Positions 10,001 to 19,310 of a stretch of 64,000 nt of DNA are shown here, piece after piece. A model generated the notes under the pieces. The model searched no databases. It worked only from the letters and a program-made list of their open reading frames with translations, and was not told the DNA's origin. Origin of the DNA: Pegethrix bostrychoides GSE-TBD4-15B (GTDB lineage: Bacteria > Cyanobacteriota > Cyanobacteriia > Elainellales > Elainellaceae); NCBI GenBank assembly GCA_019359155.1, contig JAHHHV010000066.1, positions 62,001 to 126,000 on the forward strand, read 5' to 3'. Each line of letters begins with the position of its first letter. Position 1 is the stretch's first letter. Made by a program: the position numbers and the translations under genes.

Positions 10001-11669
10001 CACGCCTGCTGCCCACGATAACGGCGCAGGCTATGCCAACTTCCAGTTCCAGGTCGGCGACGGCACGGCATTCAGCGCTGCCCAAACCCTGACGCTCGAT
10101 GTCACCGCAGTCAACGATGCTCCAGAAATCTCTGGCATTCCCGACACCAGCGTGCGTCAAGGCGATAACTACATTTTTGCGCCCAGCTTCGATGATGTCG
10201 ATGGTGATCAGCTCAGCTTCTTCATTGCCAACAAGCCTGCCTGGGCAGAGTTTGACCCAGATACCGGAGTCCTCAGCGGCATCCCCACCAACAGCGATAT
10301 TGGAGTCACTGAAGATATCGTGATCAGCGTTAGTGACGGGAAAGCCACCGTTGAGCTAGCCGCATTCAACCTCTCAGTTGATAACGTCAACGACCTGCCA
10401 ACTATCTCTGGTACACCCACCACGAGCATTGCCGAAGACAGCTTCTACAGCTTTACGCCAACTGCCGACGACCCCGACTTTGGCGACCCAATCAGCTTCT
10501 TGATCAACAACAAGCCCATCTGGGCCAGCTTCGATCCCACCACAGGCCAACTCAGCGGCACACCCACCAACAACAATGTTGGCGTGACCCAAGACATCAT
10601 CATCAGCGTCAGCGACGGCCAGGACACTGTGGATTTAGCCAAGTTCACCCTCACCGTCACTAACACCAACGACGCGCCCGTTCTCAGCAGCCCCGTCGCC
10701 GACCAAACCACAGTCGCCAACAGCAGCTTCAGCTTCACCGTCCCTAACGGCAGTTTCACAGACCTCGATCTCAATGACAAACTCACGCTCCGCGCCAGCC
10801 TCGCCTCTGGACAGCCTCTCCCCTCGTGGCTCAAGTTCGACCCCCAAACCAACAGCTTCAGCGGCCAGCCTACCGATGCCGATGTCAGTCAGCTCAGCCT
10901 CAAACTCACTGCCACTGACCTAGAAGGCGCAGCTGCCAGCGATCTATTTAATCTGACGATTCTCGACAGTCAGTTTGAATCCCAGCCGCCGCTACCCAGT
11001 CAAGCCACGGGTCTGCCTACCACCCCCATCCGCACCAGCCAGTCTATTGCCACAAAATATCAAGGCAACGATAAAGCCAACCTGATTAAAGGCGGACTGC
11101 TCACCAACGACCTGCTGCGTGGCGGCAAAGGCAACGACCGACTCTACGGCGGTCAAGGCCGCGCTAAAGCCGGACGCGACCGACTCTACGGCGGCAGCGG
11201 CAACGACCGACTCTATGGCGGCAGCGGCAGCGACCTGCTAGAGGGCGGCGACGGCAACGACAAACTCTGGGGTGGCAAAGGCCGCGATCTGCTCTTGGGC
11301 GGTGACGGCAACGATCGGCTGCTGGGTCAAGATGGCGACGACATCCTGAACGGCGGTAACGGCAACGACTGGCTTAAAGGCGGACGCGGCAAAGATATGT
11401 TCGTATTCGATAGCCCTGATGCTGGCCACGACAGAATTGCCGACTTCGAGTTGAACCAAGATGTAATTGATCTACGCCAAATCTTTGCGGCTCCAGAATT
11501 TGCCAGCCAGAGCGGCTTTGCCCGCTTCTCGCAGTTCGTCCAGCTAGAGCAGGTCGGCGCAAACACCGAGGTAAAGCTCAACCTCGACGGCAGCGGCTTC
11601 AAAACTTTGGCAACCTTGCAAAACGTCTCGGCAGGCAACGTGAAGCCGACGCATTTTGTGATGGTGTAA
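7080..11669 (+). CDS. Giant secreted RTX protein with DUF4347, cadherin/Ig-like repeats and calcium-binding C-terminus
   Basis: The product is 1529 residues with no Sec signal, as expected for type I secretion. Residues 1-165 are a DUF4347 domain (ALHIVSHGRPGSLQLG, EILLYGCEVGQGETG). Residues about 170-670 contain further beta-sandwich segments. Three consecutive 113-residue repeats (about 673-1011) are of cadherin-like type with PTSADKT, DEDTAY and FQFQVSDGTAF motifs. Three Ig-like modules follow (about 1012-1300; NDAPEISG, NDLPTISG, NDAPVLSS). Residues about 1340-1440 carry RTX nonapeptides such as GGKGNDRLYGG and GGDGNDKLWGG, which bind calcium. Such proteins act at the cell surface as adhesins or matrix components. 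No type I exporter gene is present nearby. It is followed by a tandem repeat and a terminator. Confidence 0.93.
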   Translation: MISIVAPSKLLVVFDANIPDLHTLVAGMVAGAELRVLDPNRDGIAQITQFLVAQPAAALHIVSHGRPGSLQLGKTRLSSANLADYAGLLRLWSSAEILLYGCEVGQGETGRNFIAQLSELTGASVAASETVTGNAALGGDWDLQVCTGKGETKLAFATSALAAYSGSLPAGDPVVTPGVTDPSYSENAAPTLLDSAITVADDSSDFNSGSLTVRFTSGGIASDRLSVVSGGSVTLDGKTVKVDGTAIGTYAGGIGSEDLVISFNASATPVNVQTLLQAIGYANSAEDLTSGSRNVEIIVNDGKGGISAPVSKTISVTGVNDAPIIGSTTLLYDASLNSTPDAQGWLGVTSGATVSASNGSTNLNTLVNSGLYAGYSTVSSQPLDAVQGFVVNFSAEVLAEAIETAANKNGDGKPDRAGFSIIVVSSDNTKAIELGFNQVGGQLSIFAQEDGTSQADPSQAPNSPTGSSLTLFTQAESALFTPTAGLNSYDLAVSGSTYTLYANGTAILSGKLRDYTAFAPTAPIPDPYETPNLIFFGDNTTSAQANINLGSVKVTTHSSLPAKTVNEDTPLVITDLYLGDWDSSDLLSVTLSVGQGTLRLNSLGGASIFYDSNSTIRLEGRADQINLALSRGNLTYQGNLNFSGADLLTVAASDGIVAAPVIKTVDITIHSLNDAPTSADKTIATDEDTAYTFQLSDFRFSDSDSDDSLQTVKVTQLLGAGSLTLDGSAVTANDQISVADITAGKLSFTPAANDNGTGYASFQFQVSDGTAFSSAQTLTVNVRAINDLPTSADKTVTADENTAYVFQLSDFQFSDSDSGDSLQTVKVTQLPGAGSLTLDGSAVTANDQISVADITTGKLQFTPAANDNGTGYASFQFQVSDGTAFSSAQTLTVDVSSNNTAPTSADKTVVTDEDTAYIFTTSDFVFNDIDSSDSLQQVKITQLPSAGSLTLDGTVVSADDEILVADIVAGKLQFTPAAHDNGAGYANFQFQVGDGTAFSAAQTLTLDVTAVNDAPEISGIPDTSVRQGDNYIFAPSFDDVDGDQLSFFIANKPAWAEFDPDTGVLSGIPTNSDIGVTEDIVISVSDGKATVELAAFNLSVDNVNDLPTISGTPTTSIAEDSFYSFTPTADDPDFGDPISFLINNKPIWASFDPTTGQLSGTPTNNNVGVTQDIIISVSDGQDTVDLAKFTLTVTNTNDAPVLSSPVADQTTVANSSFSFTVPNGSFTDLDLNDKLTLRASLASGQPLPSWLKFDPQTNSFSGQPTDADVSQLSLKLTATDLEGAAASDLFNLTILDSQFESQPPLPSQATGLPTTPIRTSQSIATKYQGNDKANLIKGGLLTNDLLRGGKGNDRLYGGQGRAKAGRDRLYGGSGNDRLYGGSGSDLLEGGDGNDKLWGGKGRDLLLGGDGNDRLLGQDGDDILNGGNGNDWLKGGRGKDMFVFDSPDAGHDRIADFELNQDVIDLRQIFAAPEFASQSGFARFSQFVQLEQVGANTEVKLNLDGSGFKTLATLQNVSAGNVKPTHFVMV
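9096..10112 (+). repeat. 3 x 339-bp in-frame tandem repeats inside the RTX gene
   Basis: The units start at 9096, 9435 and 9774 and the next module starts at 10113, so each is exactly 339 bases (113 codons). Units 1 and 2 are nearly identical over long stretches at the DNA level; unit 3 is more diverged. This indicates a recent duplication of unit 1/2 with an older third copy. Confidence 0.93.
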
Positions 11670-11678
11670 GTCAAAACG

Positions 11679-11790
11679 GTTAGTGAAAAGCAGTTAGTGA
11701 AAAGCAGTTAGTGAAAAGCAGTTAGTGAAAAGCAGTTAGTGAAAAGCAGTTAGTGAAAAGCAGTTAGTGAAAAGCAGTTAGTGAAAAGCG
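11679..11790. repeat. 8 x 14-bp minisatellite
   Basis: There are eight contiguous copies of GTTAGTGAAAAGCA, the last ending CG, followed by a degenerate ninth (GTCAATGAACAG). It lies between the RTX stop codon and its terminator, so it is transcribed as 3' untranslated sequence. There are no unique spacers, so it is not a CRISPR array. Confidence 0.97.
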
Positions 11791-11806
11791 GTCAATGAAC
11801 AGTTTG

Positions 11807-11830
11807 GGCATCCTGCGGGGTGCCTTTTTT
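11807..11830 (+). terminator. Rho-independent terminator of the RTX gene
   Basis: The stem GGCATCC/GGGTGCC has 7 pairs (one T-G) with a TGCG loop and is followed directly by six T. It ends the plus-strand RTX transcript after the minisatellite. Confidence 0.85.
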
Positions 11831-11866
11831 GTGGCTCAGCTTTTTCTATCTCAGCTTTTCGGCAAC

Positions 11867-12124
11867 TCACCCGCCGCTCACAGGTGGAATTAGCACAACT
11901 TCATCCCCCGACTGCAAGAGCTGCTCGGCTGCCGCAAACTCCAGATTCACCCCAAATCGCGTCACCTCTCGCCACTGCTCAAGCTGCGGCTGCTCCGCCA
12001 GCAACCGATCGCGCAATTGCCCTACCGTCGTGCCAACAGGCAGCTCTAGCTTTAGCTCTGGGCAGCTATAGGCTTCTTGATAGGCCGCAAACAGCTTGAC
12101 CGTAATCGCAATCGGCTCAGACAT
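11867..12124 (-). CDS. moaD: Molybdopterin synthase sulfur carrier subunit
   Basis: The product is 85 residues from the ATG at 12124 (MSEPIAITVKLFAAYQEAY). It has a ubiquitin-like beta-grasp fold and ends in the conserved diglycine (VLIPPVSGG) that carries the thiocarboxylate for conversion of cPMP to molybdopterin. The motif VNLEFAAAEQLLQSGDEV is typical of MoaD. An upstream in-frame ATG (12142) would add six residues. It is a lone moa gene here, transcribed divergently from the gene at 12197 across a 72-base gap. Confidence 0.9.
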   Translation of the reverse strand: MSEPIAITVKLFAAYQEAYSCPELKLELPVGTTVGQLRDRLLAEQPQLEQWREVTRFGVNLEFAAAEQLLQSGDEVVLIPPVSGG

Positions 12125-12196
12125 GATTCCACCCAGGCTCAACCCTTCTAACAGTAGGTTACGCTGGAGAAGCGCTCACCATGACTCTTATTTTCT

Positions 12197-12583
12197 ATGC
12201 TTGGCACGTTTCAACATAGCAGCTTGCGAATCGAACTTGCAGCCTCCCAGCAGCAAATCCGCGAAAGCCTTGTCTGCCCAGCCCAGTTTCGCCAGTGGCT
12301 TGCCCCTCAAACCTTTTCCGCAGGCTTGCCAGATCACTTGCAACCTGGAACTGTCTTCACAGGCTGGCTGGGGCCAGTCGCCATCCGGCATCAGGTTGAG
12401 CAGGTCGAGCCAAACGGTATCCGGCTGCTGCTCAGCCAGGGCATCGACGGCTTTCATCAGTGGCACTGGGGCGATGGTTGGGTGCAGTCGAGCTTAGCAG
12501 GCGTGTCACTGCTGCCGCTAAACCTCGGCCAAACGCTGAGCCTACTGCGGCTGCGGTATTTCTTGACAAACCAAGCGCGTTAG
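12197..12583 (+). CDS. Conserved cyanobacterial protein, possibly SRPBCC-like
   Basis: The product is 128 residues. The sequence begins with a short leader and continues SSLRIELAASQQQIRESLVC, then TFTGWLGP-like and HQWHWGDGWVQSSLAGVSLL motifs, ending LPLNLGQTLSLLRLR. The alternating pattern and GDGWV core resemble SRPBCC/START-like folds found as single-domain proteins in cyanobacteria. No catalytic residue can be named. The opposite strand is also open (12188-12466), but this frame has the protein-like composition. Function unknown. Confidence 0.75.
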   Translation: MLGTFQHSSLRIELAASQQQIRESLVCPAQFRQWLAPQTFSAGLPDHLQPGTVFTGWLGPVAIRHQVEQVEPNGIRLLLSQGIDGFHQWHWGDGWVQSSLAGVSLLPLNLGQTLSLLRLRYFLTNQAR

Positions 12584-12592
12584 CCGCAGCTC

Positions 12593-13930
12593 CTACTCAC
12601 CCATCGGTAGTTCCGCATCGGAGCGCTTGGCTTCCAGTTTTTGCGTCCTGAACTTAATCGAATCAGCGTGAGAGGGCAGGCCTTCTGCCGTAGCCAGCAG
12701 ATCCACCGCCGAGGCCATTTTCTCCAAAGCCTGGGGCGAGTATTGAATCAGGCTGGAGCTTTTGATAAAGGTTTCGACGCTTAACGCCGAGGCGTAGCGA
12801 GCCGAGCCGGAGGTGGGCAGCGTGTGGTTTGGCCCAGCCAGGTAATCACCTACCGCTTCAGGCGTGGAATATCCCAAGAAAATTGCTCCAGCATGGCGGA
12901 TTTTCTCTAGCAGCACCCAGGGTTCTGCAATCTCTAGCTCCAAATGCTCCGGGGCAAACTCGTTTGAGAGTTCGGCAGCGGCCTCCAGCGATTCGACCAC
13001 CACAATCAGGCCATAGTGCGCGATCGCCTTTTCAGTCAGCATGCGGCGCGGGTGATTCACCAACTGCTGCTTCACCTCGGCCACGACTTGAGCCGCCAAA
13101 TTAGCATCTGGAGTGAGCAGAACTGCGGCAGCCATCGGGTCATGCTCCGCCTGTGCGAGCAAATCCGCCGCCACATGCCGAGGGTTGGCGGCATGGTCAG
13201 CAATAATCAAGATCTCAGAAGGCCCCGCCAGCGAGTCAATGCCCACCGTGCCGTAAACCAGCTTTTTGGCCAGCGTCACGTAAATATTGCCAGGCCCCGT
13301 AATCACGTCCACTTTCGGGATCGTCTCTGTGCCGTAGGCCAAAGCTCCAATCGCCTGCGCCCCGCCGACCCGATAAATTTCGGTCACACCCGCCTCTTGT
13401 GCCGCTACCAGCACCGCCGGATTCACCGCTCCATCTGGCGCAGGCGGCGTTGTGATTACAATCCGAGGCACCTGCGCCACTTTCGCCGGAATCACGTTCA
13501 TAATCACCGTGCTTGGATAGGCGGCTCGGCCTCCGGGCACGTAGAGCCCTGCCCGATCAACCGGACTGTAGCGCTTGCCCAGCACCACCTCATCCTCGCC
13601 AAACTGCACCCAGCTCTTCGGCACGCGCTGCCGATGAAAGGCTTCCACCTGCCGACAGGCTAGCTGGATCGCGCTCAGCAATTCTGGAGCGACCTGCTGG
13701 TAGGCCGCATCTAGCTCTGAGCCTGTCACGCGCAGCTCTTCGGCTTTCAGCATCACCTGATCATACTCTTCGGTGTAGTGCAGCACAGCCCGGTCGCCCT
13801 GCCGCTTCACGGCTTGCAGCACCTCCCGCACCGTTGCTTCTTTGTGAACAACCTGATCGTCGTGAGTCCGATCGCAGATTCGCCTTAGCTCGGTGAGAGC
13901 CTCGGCACGCTGAGTAATAATTCGCAGCAT
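12593..13930 (-). CDS. hisD: Histidinol dehydrogenase
   Basis: The product is 445 residues. It catalyses the last two steps of histidine synthesis, NAD-dependent oxidation of histidinol to histidine. Landmarks are YVPGGRAAYPSTVIMNVIPA, the GGAQAIGALAYGTETIPKVD nucleotide region, FAPEHLELE with catalytic and metal-binding residues, and GPNHTLPTSGSARYASALSV. It points away from rpsT and the rpo operon. The order hisD/rpsT/tatD/rpoB is familiar in cyanobacteria. A second his gene, hisIE, lies separately at 37075. Confidence 0.97.
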   Translation of the reverse strand: MLRIITQRAEALTELRRICDRTHDDQVVHKEATVREVLQAVKRQGDRAVLHYTEEYDQVMLKAEELRVTGSELDAAYQQVAPELLSAIQLACRQVEAFHRQRVPKSWVQFGEDEVVLGKRYSPVDRAGLYVPGGRAAYPSTVIMNVIPAKVAQVPRIVITTPPAPDGAVNPAVLVAAQEAGVTEIYRVGGAQAIGALAYGTETIPKVDVITGPGNIYVTLAKKLVYGTVGIDSLAGPSEILIIADHAANPRHVAADLLAQAEHDPMAAAVLLTPDANLAAQVVAEVKQQLVNHPRRMLTEKAIAHYGLIVVVESLEAAAELSNEFAPEHLELEIAEPWVLLEKIRHAGAIFLGYSTPEAVGDYLAGPNHTLPTSGSARYASALSVETFIKSSSLIQYSPQALEKMASAVDLLATAEGLPSHADSIKFRTQKLEAKRSDAELPMGE

Positions 13931-14179
13931 TGCCAGATTGTGTGAGAAACGCTAGGTCAGGAGTATGTACAGAATCCGCACTCTATAAAGTCATCATAGC
14001 TGCCTGATATGGGAATCGGGGGCAGACCTGTGTCTTTAGCTTAACCTGGTTTTTCAGCAGATTTATGTAGAGCCAGTAGCAGATTCTTTAGGAGTTTTCT
14101 GGCGGTTTTACCCAATCTTTCGCTAGAATTGTGGATCGCTGAAAGCGTTGAATTCTGAAATCCTACATCTAGAGTTACT

Positions 14180-14485
14180 GTGGCAAATATTAAGTCAGCA
14201 ATCAAGCGCATCGACATTGCAGAGCGTAACCGTCTGCGAAACAAAGCTTACAAATCTGCGACCAAAACGCTGATCAAGCGCTACGTCGGCGCGGTAGATA
14301 CTTATGCGGCAGAGCCAACCACTGAGTCGATGCAAACTGTCCAGACGACACTCTCGGCGGCCTTTAGCAAAATTGACAAGGCGGTCAAGCGAGGCGTAAT
14401 TCACCCCAACACTGCCGCCAGACGCAAGGCGCGCTTAGCCAGAATTCTCAAGGCGCAAGAAGCTAAAGTCACGACCACAGCCTGA
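14180..14485 (+). CDS. rpsT: 30S ribosomal protein bS20
   Basis: The product is 101 residues from a GTG start. The N-terminus [20 protein letters not shown] is a standard S20 opening, and the C-terminal [17 protein letters not shown] is the basic 16S-binding helix. The stop codon lies in an 18-bp direct duplication (14478-14511), so the C-terminus is locally repeat-affected. It precedes tatD by 58 bases and is probably cotranscribed with it. Confidence 0.97.
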   Translation: MANIKSAIKRIDIAERNRLRNKAYKSATKTLIKRYVGAVDTYAAEPTTESMQTVQTTLSAAFSKIDKAVKRGVIHPNTAARRKARLARILKAQEAKVTTTA

Positions 14486-14511
14486 GCCGGAATGCCAGCC
14501 TGAGCCGGAAT
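14478..14511. repeat. 18-bp direct duplication at the rpsT stop
   Basis: CAGCCTGAGCCGGAA starts at 14478 and again at 14496. The first copy contains the rpsT stop codon. Confidence 0.8.
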
Positions 14512-14543
14512 TCCCAGCTTAGGTTCACTAGAGAGCCAGCGCC

Positions 14544-15374
14544 ATGCAGCTAGTTGACACTCACGTTCACCTGAATTTTGACAGCTTTGCCGATGACCTA
14601 GCAGCAGTTGCCGAGAACTGGCGAGCGGCAGGCGTGGTCAGGCTGGTGCATTCCTGTGTCCAGCCCTCTGAGTTTGAGAGTCTGGTAAAGCTGGCCGATC
14701 AATTCCCGGAGCTGGTGTTTGCTGTCGGGCTGCATCCGTTGGATGCTGAGCAGTGGTTGCCCAGCTCCAGCGCGGACATTCTGGCGCTGGCTCAGTCGGA
14801 TCCTAGAGTGGTAGCCATTGGCGAGATGGGGCTAGATTTCTACAAATCCGCTAGTCAGGAGCAGCAGGAGCAGGTCTTTCGAGCGCAGCTCTCAATTGCG
14901 CGGCAGCTTGATCTGCCTGTCATTATCCACTGTCGGGACGCGGCAGAGCGCATGGCAGCTATTTTGCAGGAGTTCTGGCAGGACGATCAGGCCCCCGTTA
15001 GAGGCGTGATGCACTGCTGGAGCGGCAATCCAGCAGAGACTCAGCTGTTTTTGGATCTGGGGTTTTACATTAGCTTTAGCGGCATTGTCACTTTTAAAAA
15101 TGCGCTGCAAGTTCAGGCCTCCGCGCAAATGGTGCCTGACGAGCGGCTGCTGATTGAAACCGACTGTCCGTTTCTCTCGCCTGTGCCTCGGCGAGGCGAA
15201 AAGCGCAATCAGCCAGCTTACGTGCGTCATGTGGCTGAACAAGTGGCGCGACTGCGGCAGGTTTCACTCGAAGTCATTGCGGCTCAAACAACTGCCAACG
15301 CCTGTCGGCTATTTGAGTTAACGCTGCCTCAAGCGGCAGAGAGCATGAGTGCCAACGCGATTTGCACATCTTGA
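14544..15374 (+). CDS. tatD: TatD family metal-dependent hydrolase (DNase)
   Basis: The product is 276 residues. It has the metal-binding [11 protein letters not shown] at the N-terminus, GEMGLDFY, the HCRDA motif, the GVMHCWSG motif and [11 protein letters not shown] near the C-terminus. All metal ligands of the TatD/YcfH TIM-barrel family are in place. The family has 3'-5' exonuclease or deacylase activity; the exact physiological substrate is not fixed. It is located between rpsT and rpoB. Confidence 0.95.
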   Translation: MQLVDTHVHLNFDSFADDLAAVAENWRAAGVVRLVHSCVQPSEFESLVKLADQFPELVFAVGLHPLDAEQWLPSSSADILALAQSDPRVVAIGEMGLDFYKSASQEQQEQVFRAQLSIARQLDLPVIIHCRDAAERMAAILQEFWQDDQAPVRGVMHCWSGNPAETQLFLDLGFYISFSGIVTFKNALQVQASAQMVPDERLLIETDCPFLSPVPRRGEKRNQPAYVRHVAEQVARLRQVSLEVIAAQTTANACRLFELTLPQAAESMSANAICTS

Positions 15375-15877
15375 TGACTCAAGTATTTGCTAGAGATACA
15401 CAAAATCAGGAGCTTACGTCATAATGAAGACTGAAGTATTAGAATTCTTAATAGATGATGCAGACTCTCAGGGCATCGACCAGGGCATCGACGCACTCAA
15501 GAGCTTTTCCAGACCTGCATCTTGCCAAAAGCAGCCTTGCATATAGCCAACCCTACTAAACCCTGGCTTTAGACCGATTCGATTGTGCTCAGCTTGCCCA
15601 AAGTCGTTTTGTTGACAAAGTTAATTGTTTAAGATATATTCTCCATGCTCTGTCTGCCCGCTCGCTGACTGTCCGTATTGGAACTCTTACAGAAACGCAG
15701 CTTCACTAGCCGTTGCGATAGCCCCCTACAGTCACTATAGACTCTGCTAATTTCAGTTTTCCTCAACGAAGACTGGATTTTTTGTTCGCTACAGCTTTTT
15801 TGCCACAGCCAGGTTTTCCATCTAGCCGCCACCGCATTAGGGGTTTGCCCTAAGCCATTATCTATCCGAGGAGCCGC
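15375..15877. promoter_or_regulatory. rpoB upstream region
   Basis: About 500 bases with no convincing gene. It contains a strong sigma70-type promoter at 15612-15640. If that promoter is used, the rpoB mRNA has a leader of roughly 230 nucleotides. A minus-strand frame at 15629-15832 has no protein-like character. Confidence 0.6.
15612..15640 (+). promoter_or_regulatory. Sigma70-type promoter for the rpoB-rpoC1-rpoC2 operon
   Basis: TTGACA at 15612-15617 and TATATT at 15635-15640 are separated by 17 bases. The -35 box is a perfect consensus and the -10 box matches 5 of 6. Confidence 0.75.
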
Positions 15878-18800
15878 ATGAGTACCTTAACCAAGTCAAC
15901 CCCGCTGTTTACGTTGCCAGACCTTGTTGAGATTCAGCGGGCGAGCTTCCGCTGGTTCTTAGAAGAGGGTTTGATTGAGGAGTTAGATAGCTTTTCGCCG
16001 ATCACTGACTATACCGGCAAGCTAGAGCTGCACTTTCTAGGCAAAGAGTATAAGCTCAAGCGTCCCAAATATGACGTAGACGAAGCCAAGCGGCGAGACA
16101 GCACCTATGCGGTGCAGATGTACGTGCCGACGCGCTTGATTAACAAAGAAACGGGCGAGATTAAAGAGCAGGAAGTCTTTATTGGCGATCTGCCCCTAAT
16201 GACCGACCGGGGTACTTTTATCATTAACGGCGCTGAGCGAGTCATCGTCAACCAGATCGTCCGCAGTCCCGGCGTTTACTATAAAAAAGAAATTGACAAA
16301 AATGGACGCAGCACCTTCAATGCCAGCCTTATTCCCAACCGGGGCGCATGGCTGAAGTTTGAAACCGATAAAAACGATCTAGTTTGGGTGCGGATTGACA
16401 AAACCCGCAAGCTCTCGGCGCAGGTGCTTTTGAAAGCGCTGGGATTGACCGACAGTGAAATTTTTGACGCGCTGCGCCACCCCGAATACTTCCAAAAAAC
16501 CATCGACAAAGAAGGTCAGTTCAGCGAAGAAGAAGCGCTGATGGAGCTGTATCGCAAGCTGCGTCCGGGTGAGCCGCCCACGGTTTCCGGTGGACAGCAG
16601 CTGCTTGACTCACGCTTCTTTGACCCTAAGCGCTATGACTTGGGTCGGGTGGGTCGCTACAAAATGAACAAGAAGCTGCGGCTCAGCGTCCCCGAAGCCA
16701 CGCGGATTCTCACCCCGCAGGATATTCTAGCGGCGGTAGATTACCTGGTGAATTTGGAGTTTGACACAGGTCAGATTGACGATATTGATCACTTGGGCAA
16801 TCGCCGGGTGCGTTCGGTGGGCGAGCTCTTGCAAAATCAGGTGCGAGTCGGTCTCAACCGCCTAGAGCGGATTATCCGGGAGCGGATGACGGTTTCAGAT
16901 GCCGATTCACTAACGCCTGCCTCGCTGGTCAACCCGAAGCCGCTGGTGGCTGCAATTAAGGAGTTCTTCGGCTCCTCGCAGCTCTCGCAGTTTATGGATC
17001 AAACCAATCCGCTGGCTGAGCTGACCCATAAGCGGCGGCTGAGTGCGCTAGGGCCAGGTGGCCTAACCCGCGAGCGCGCTGGCTTTGCGGTGCGCGACAT
17101 TCACCCCTCCCACTATGGACGCATCTGCCCGATTGAAACACCCGAAGGCCCAAACGCGGGTTTGATTGGCTCGCTGGCAACTCACGCCCGCGTCAATGCC
17201 TATGGCTTTATCGAAACCCCCTTCAGCCGTGTCGAGAATGCTCGCGTTATTAAAGACGAAGCGCCGCTCTACATGACCGCCGACGAAGAAGATGACTTCC
17301 GGGTGGCGGCAGGCGATGTCTCGCTGGATGAGAACGGCAATATTTTGGGTGAGCAGATCCCGATCCGCTATCGTCAGGAGTTCACCACGGCTGCTGCCGC
17401 CGAAATTGACTACGTGGCCGTCTCACCTGTGCAGATCATTTCGGTGGCCACCTCGCTAATTCCGTTCTTGGAGCATGACGATGCCAACCGTGCCCTGATG
17501 GGATCGAACATGCAGCGGCAGGCGGTTCCGTTGCTGCGGCCTGAGCGGCCGCTGGTGGGCACGGGTCTAGAAGCGCAGGCCGCACGCGACTCCGGCATGG
17601 TCATTGTCAACCGGATGGATGGCGAAGTGGTGCATGTGGATGCCAACCGGGTGCGGGTTCGCAGCACCGAAGGCGAAGAGGTTGAGTATCAGCTTCAGAA
17701 GTACCAGCGTTCCAACCAAGATACCTGCCTCAACCAGCGGCCAATCGTGTTTGTGGGTGATCAGGTGGTGGCGGGACAGATCTTGGCGGATGGCTCTGCC
17801 ACTGAAGGCGGCGAGCTAGCGCTGGGACAAAACGTCCTGATCGCCTACATGCCCTGGGAAGGCTACAACTACGAAGACGCGATCTTGATTAGCGAGCGAC
17901 TGGTCTACGACGATGTCTATACCTCGATTCACATTGAGAAGTATGAGCTAGAAGCGCGTCAGACCAAGCTAGGCCCCGAAGAAATTACCCGCGAGATTCC
18001 CAACGTGGGCGAAGATGCACTGCGACAGCTTGACGAAGCCGGGATCATCCGGATTGGAGCCTGGGTGGAGTCGGGAGATATTCTGGTGGGCAAAGTCACG
18101 CCGAAGGGCGAGTCCGATCAGCCGCCCGAAGAGAAGCTGCTGCGAGCGATCTTTGGCGAGAAAGCGCGCGATGTGCGGGATAACTCGCTACGGGTGCCCA
18201 ACGGCGAGAAAGGCCGCGTGGTGGATGTACGAGTGTTCACGCGGGAGCAAGGCGACGAACTGCCGCCTGGTGCCAACATGGTGGTGCGGGTCTATGTGGC
18301 TCAAAAACGCAAGATCCAGGTCGGCGATAAGATGGCTGGACGGCACGGCAACAAGGGGATTATTTCCCGGATTCTGCCGGATGAAGATATGCCCTATCTG
18401 CCGGACGGTACGCCCATTGACATCGTGCTTAACCCGCTAGGCGTGCCCTCGCGGATGAACGTGGGGCAGGTGTTTGAATGTCTGCTGGGCTGGGCTGGCA
18501 CCAATCTGGGCAGCCGCTTCAAGATGGTGCCGTTTGACGAGATGTACGGCGAGGAAGCTTCGCGCCTAACCACCCACGCCAAGATCCAAGAGGCCAGCGA
18601 CAAGACCGGCAAGCCCTGGGTCTTTAATCCAGATAACCCTGGCAAAATTCAGGTCTATGACGGACGGACGGGTGAACCGTTTGATCGGGCAGTCACGATC
18701 GGCACGGCCTATATGCTGAAGCTAGTGCACCTAGTAGACGACAAGATCCACGCGCGTTCGACTGGGCCCTACTCGCTGGTGACGCAGCAGCCGCTAGGAG

Positions 18801-19177
18801 GCAAGGCGCAGCAGGGCGGACAGCGATTTGGCGAGATGGAAGTCTGGGCGCTGGAAGCCTTTGGCGCAGGCTATATCTTGCAGGAATTGCTCACTGTCAA
18901 GTCTGATGATATGCAGGGTCGCAACGAAGCGCTCAACGCCATTGTCAAGGGCAAGGCAATCCCGCGTCCTGGTACGCCAGAGTCGTTTAAGGTGCTGATG
19001 CGCGAGCTGCAATCTCTTTGTCTTGACATTGCGGCGCATAAGTTGCAAACCCAGGAAGACGGGGCAAGCCGCGATATTGAGGTTGATCTGATGACGGATG
19101 TGGGCAATCGTCGCACGCCTTCACGCCCGACGTATGAATCGATTTCGCGCGACGAGATTGAGGTCGAAGAAGACTAG
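15878..19177 (+). CDS. rpoB: DNA-directed RNA polymerase subunit beta
   Basis: The product is 1099 residues, the shorter cyanobacterial form. It forms the catalytic core with the alpha, gamma (RpoC1) and beta-prime (RpoC2) subunits. The rifampicin pocket [20 protein letters not shown] keeps the sensitive-type Asp, His and Arg, followed by [19 protein letters not shown]. Other landmarks are [19 protein letters not shown] and, in the C-terminal half, [17 protein letters not shown] and [20 protein letters not shown]. An AGGAG-like site (CGAGGAGC) precedes the ATG. It is first in the rpo operon, 133 bases before rpoC1. Confidence 0.99.
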   Translation: MSTLTKSTPLFTLPDLVEIQRASFRWFLEEGLIEELDSFSPITDYTGKLELHFLGKEYKLKRPKYDVDEAKRRDSTYAVQMYVPTRLINKETGEIKEQEVFIGDLPLMTDRGTFIINGAERVIVNQIVRSPGVYYKKEIDKNGRSTFNASLIPNRGAWLKFETDKNDLVWVRIDKTRKLSAQVLLKALGLTDSEIFDALRHPEYFQKTIDKEGQFSEEEALMELYRKLRPGEPPTVSGGQQLLDSRFFDPKRYDLGRVGRYKMNKKLRLSVPEATRILTPQDILAAVDYLVNLEFDTGQIDDIDHLGNRRVRSVGELLQNQVRVGLNRLERIIRERMTVSDADSLTPASLVNPKPLVAAIKEFFGSSQLSQFMDQTNPLAELTHKRRLSALGPGGLTRERAGFAVRDIHPSHYGRICPIETPEGPNAGLIGSLATHARVNAYGFIETPFSRVENARVIKDEAPLYMTADEEDDFRVAAGDVSLDENGNILGEQIPIRYRQEFTTAAAAEIDYVAVSPVQIISVATSLIPFLEHDDANRALMGSNMQRQAVPLLRPERPLVGTGLEAQAARDSGMVIVNRMDGEVVHVDANRVRVRSTEGEEVEYQLQKYQRSNQDTCLNQRPIVFVGDQVVAGQILADGSATEGGELALGQNVLIAYMPWEGYNYEDAILISERLVYDDVYTSIHIEKYELEARQTKLGPEEITREIPNVGEDALRQLDEAGIIRIGAWVESGDILVGKVTPKGESDQPPEEKLLRAIFGEKARDVRDNSLRVPNGEKGRVVDVRVFTREQGDELPPGANMVVRVYVAQKRKIQVGDKMAGRHGNKGIISRILPDEDMPYLPDGTPIDIVLNPLGVPSRMNVGQVFECLLGWAGTNLGSRFKMVPFDEMYGEEASRLTTHAKIQEASDKTGKPWVFNPDNPGKIQVYDGRTGEPFDRAVTIGTAYMLKLVHLVDDKIHARSTGPYSLVTQQPLGGKAQQGGQRFGEMEVWALEAFGAGYILQELLTVKSDDMQGRNEALNAIVKGKAIPRPGTPESFKVLMRELQSLCLDIAAHKLQTQEDGASRDIEVDLMTDVGNRRTPSRPTYESISRDEIEVEED

Positions 19178-19310
19178 TTGCCGGATTGCCTCGATGCTTG
19201 CCGCAGTCGAAGCTGAGACTGGTGAGGCATTTGAGGCCATAGGTCTGCCCGTAGATTGGCCCGATGGGGCTAGATGGAACTTACCAGGATAGAAGAGGAA
19301 ATATTCAACG

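Noticed and set aside
10445-10852. 135-codon antisense frame in the RTX gene
   Set aside because: It mirrors the repeat structure of the RTX gene and has no independent signal.
11679-11790. Possible CRISPR array
   Set aside because: Units are contiguous 14-mers with no spacers, and no cas gene is present.
12188-12466. 92-codon minus-strand frame
   Set aside because: It overlaps the plus-strand conserved protein, which has the better composition and known motif pattern.
13016-13663. 215-codon plus-strand frame antisense to hisD
   Set aside because: Arg/His-rich shadow of hisD with no protein-like pattern.
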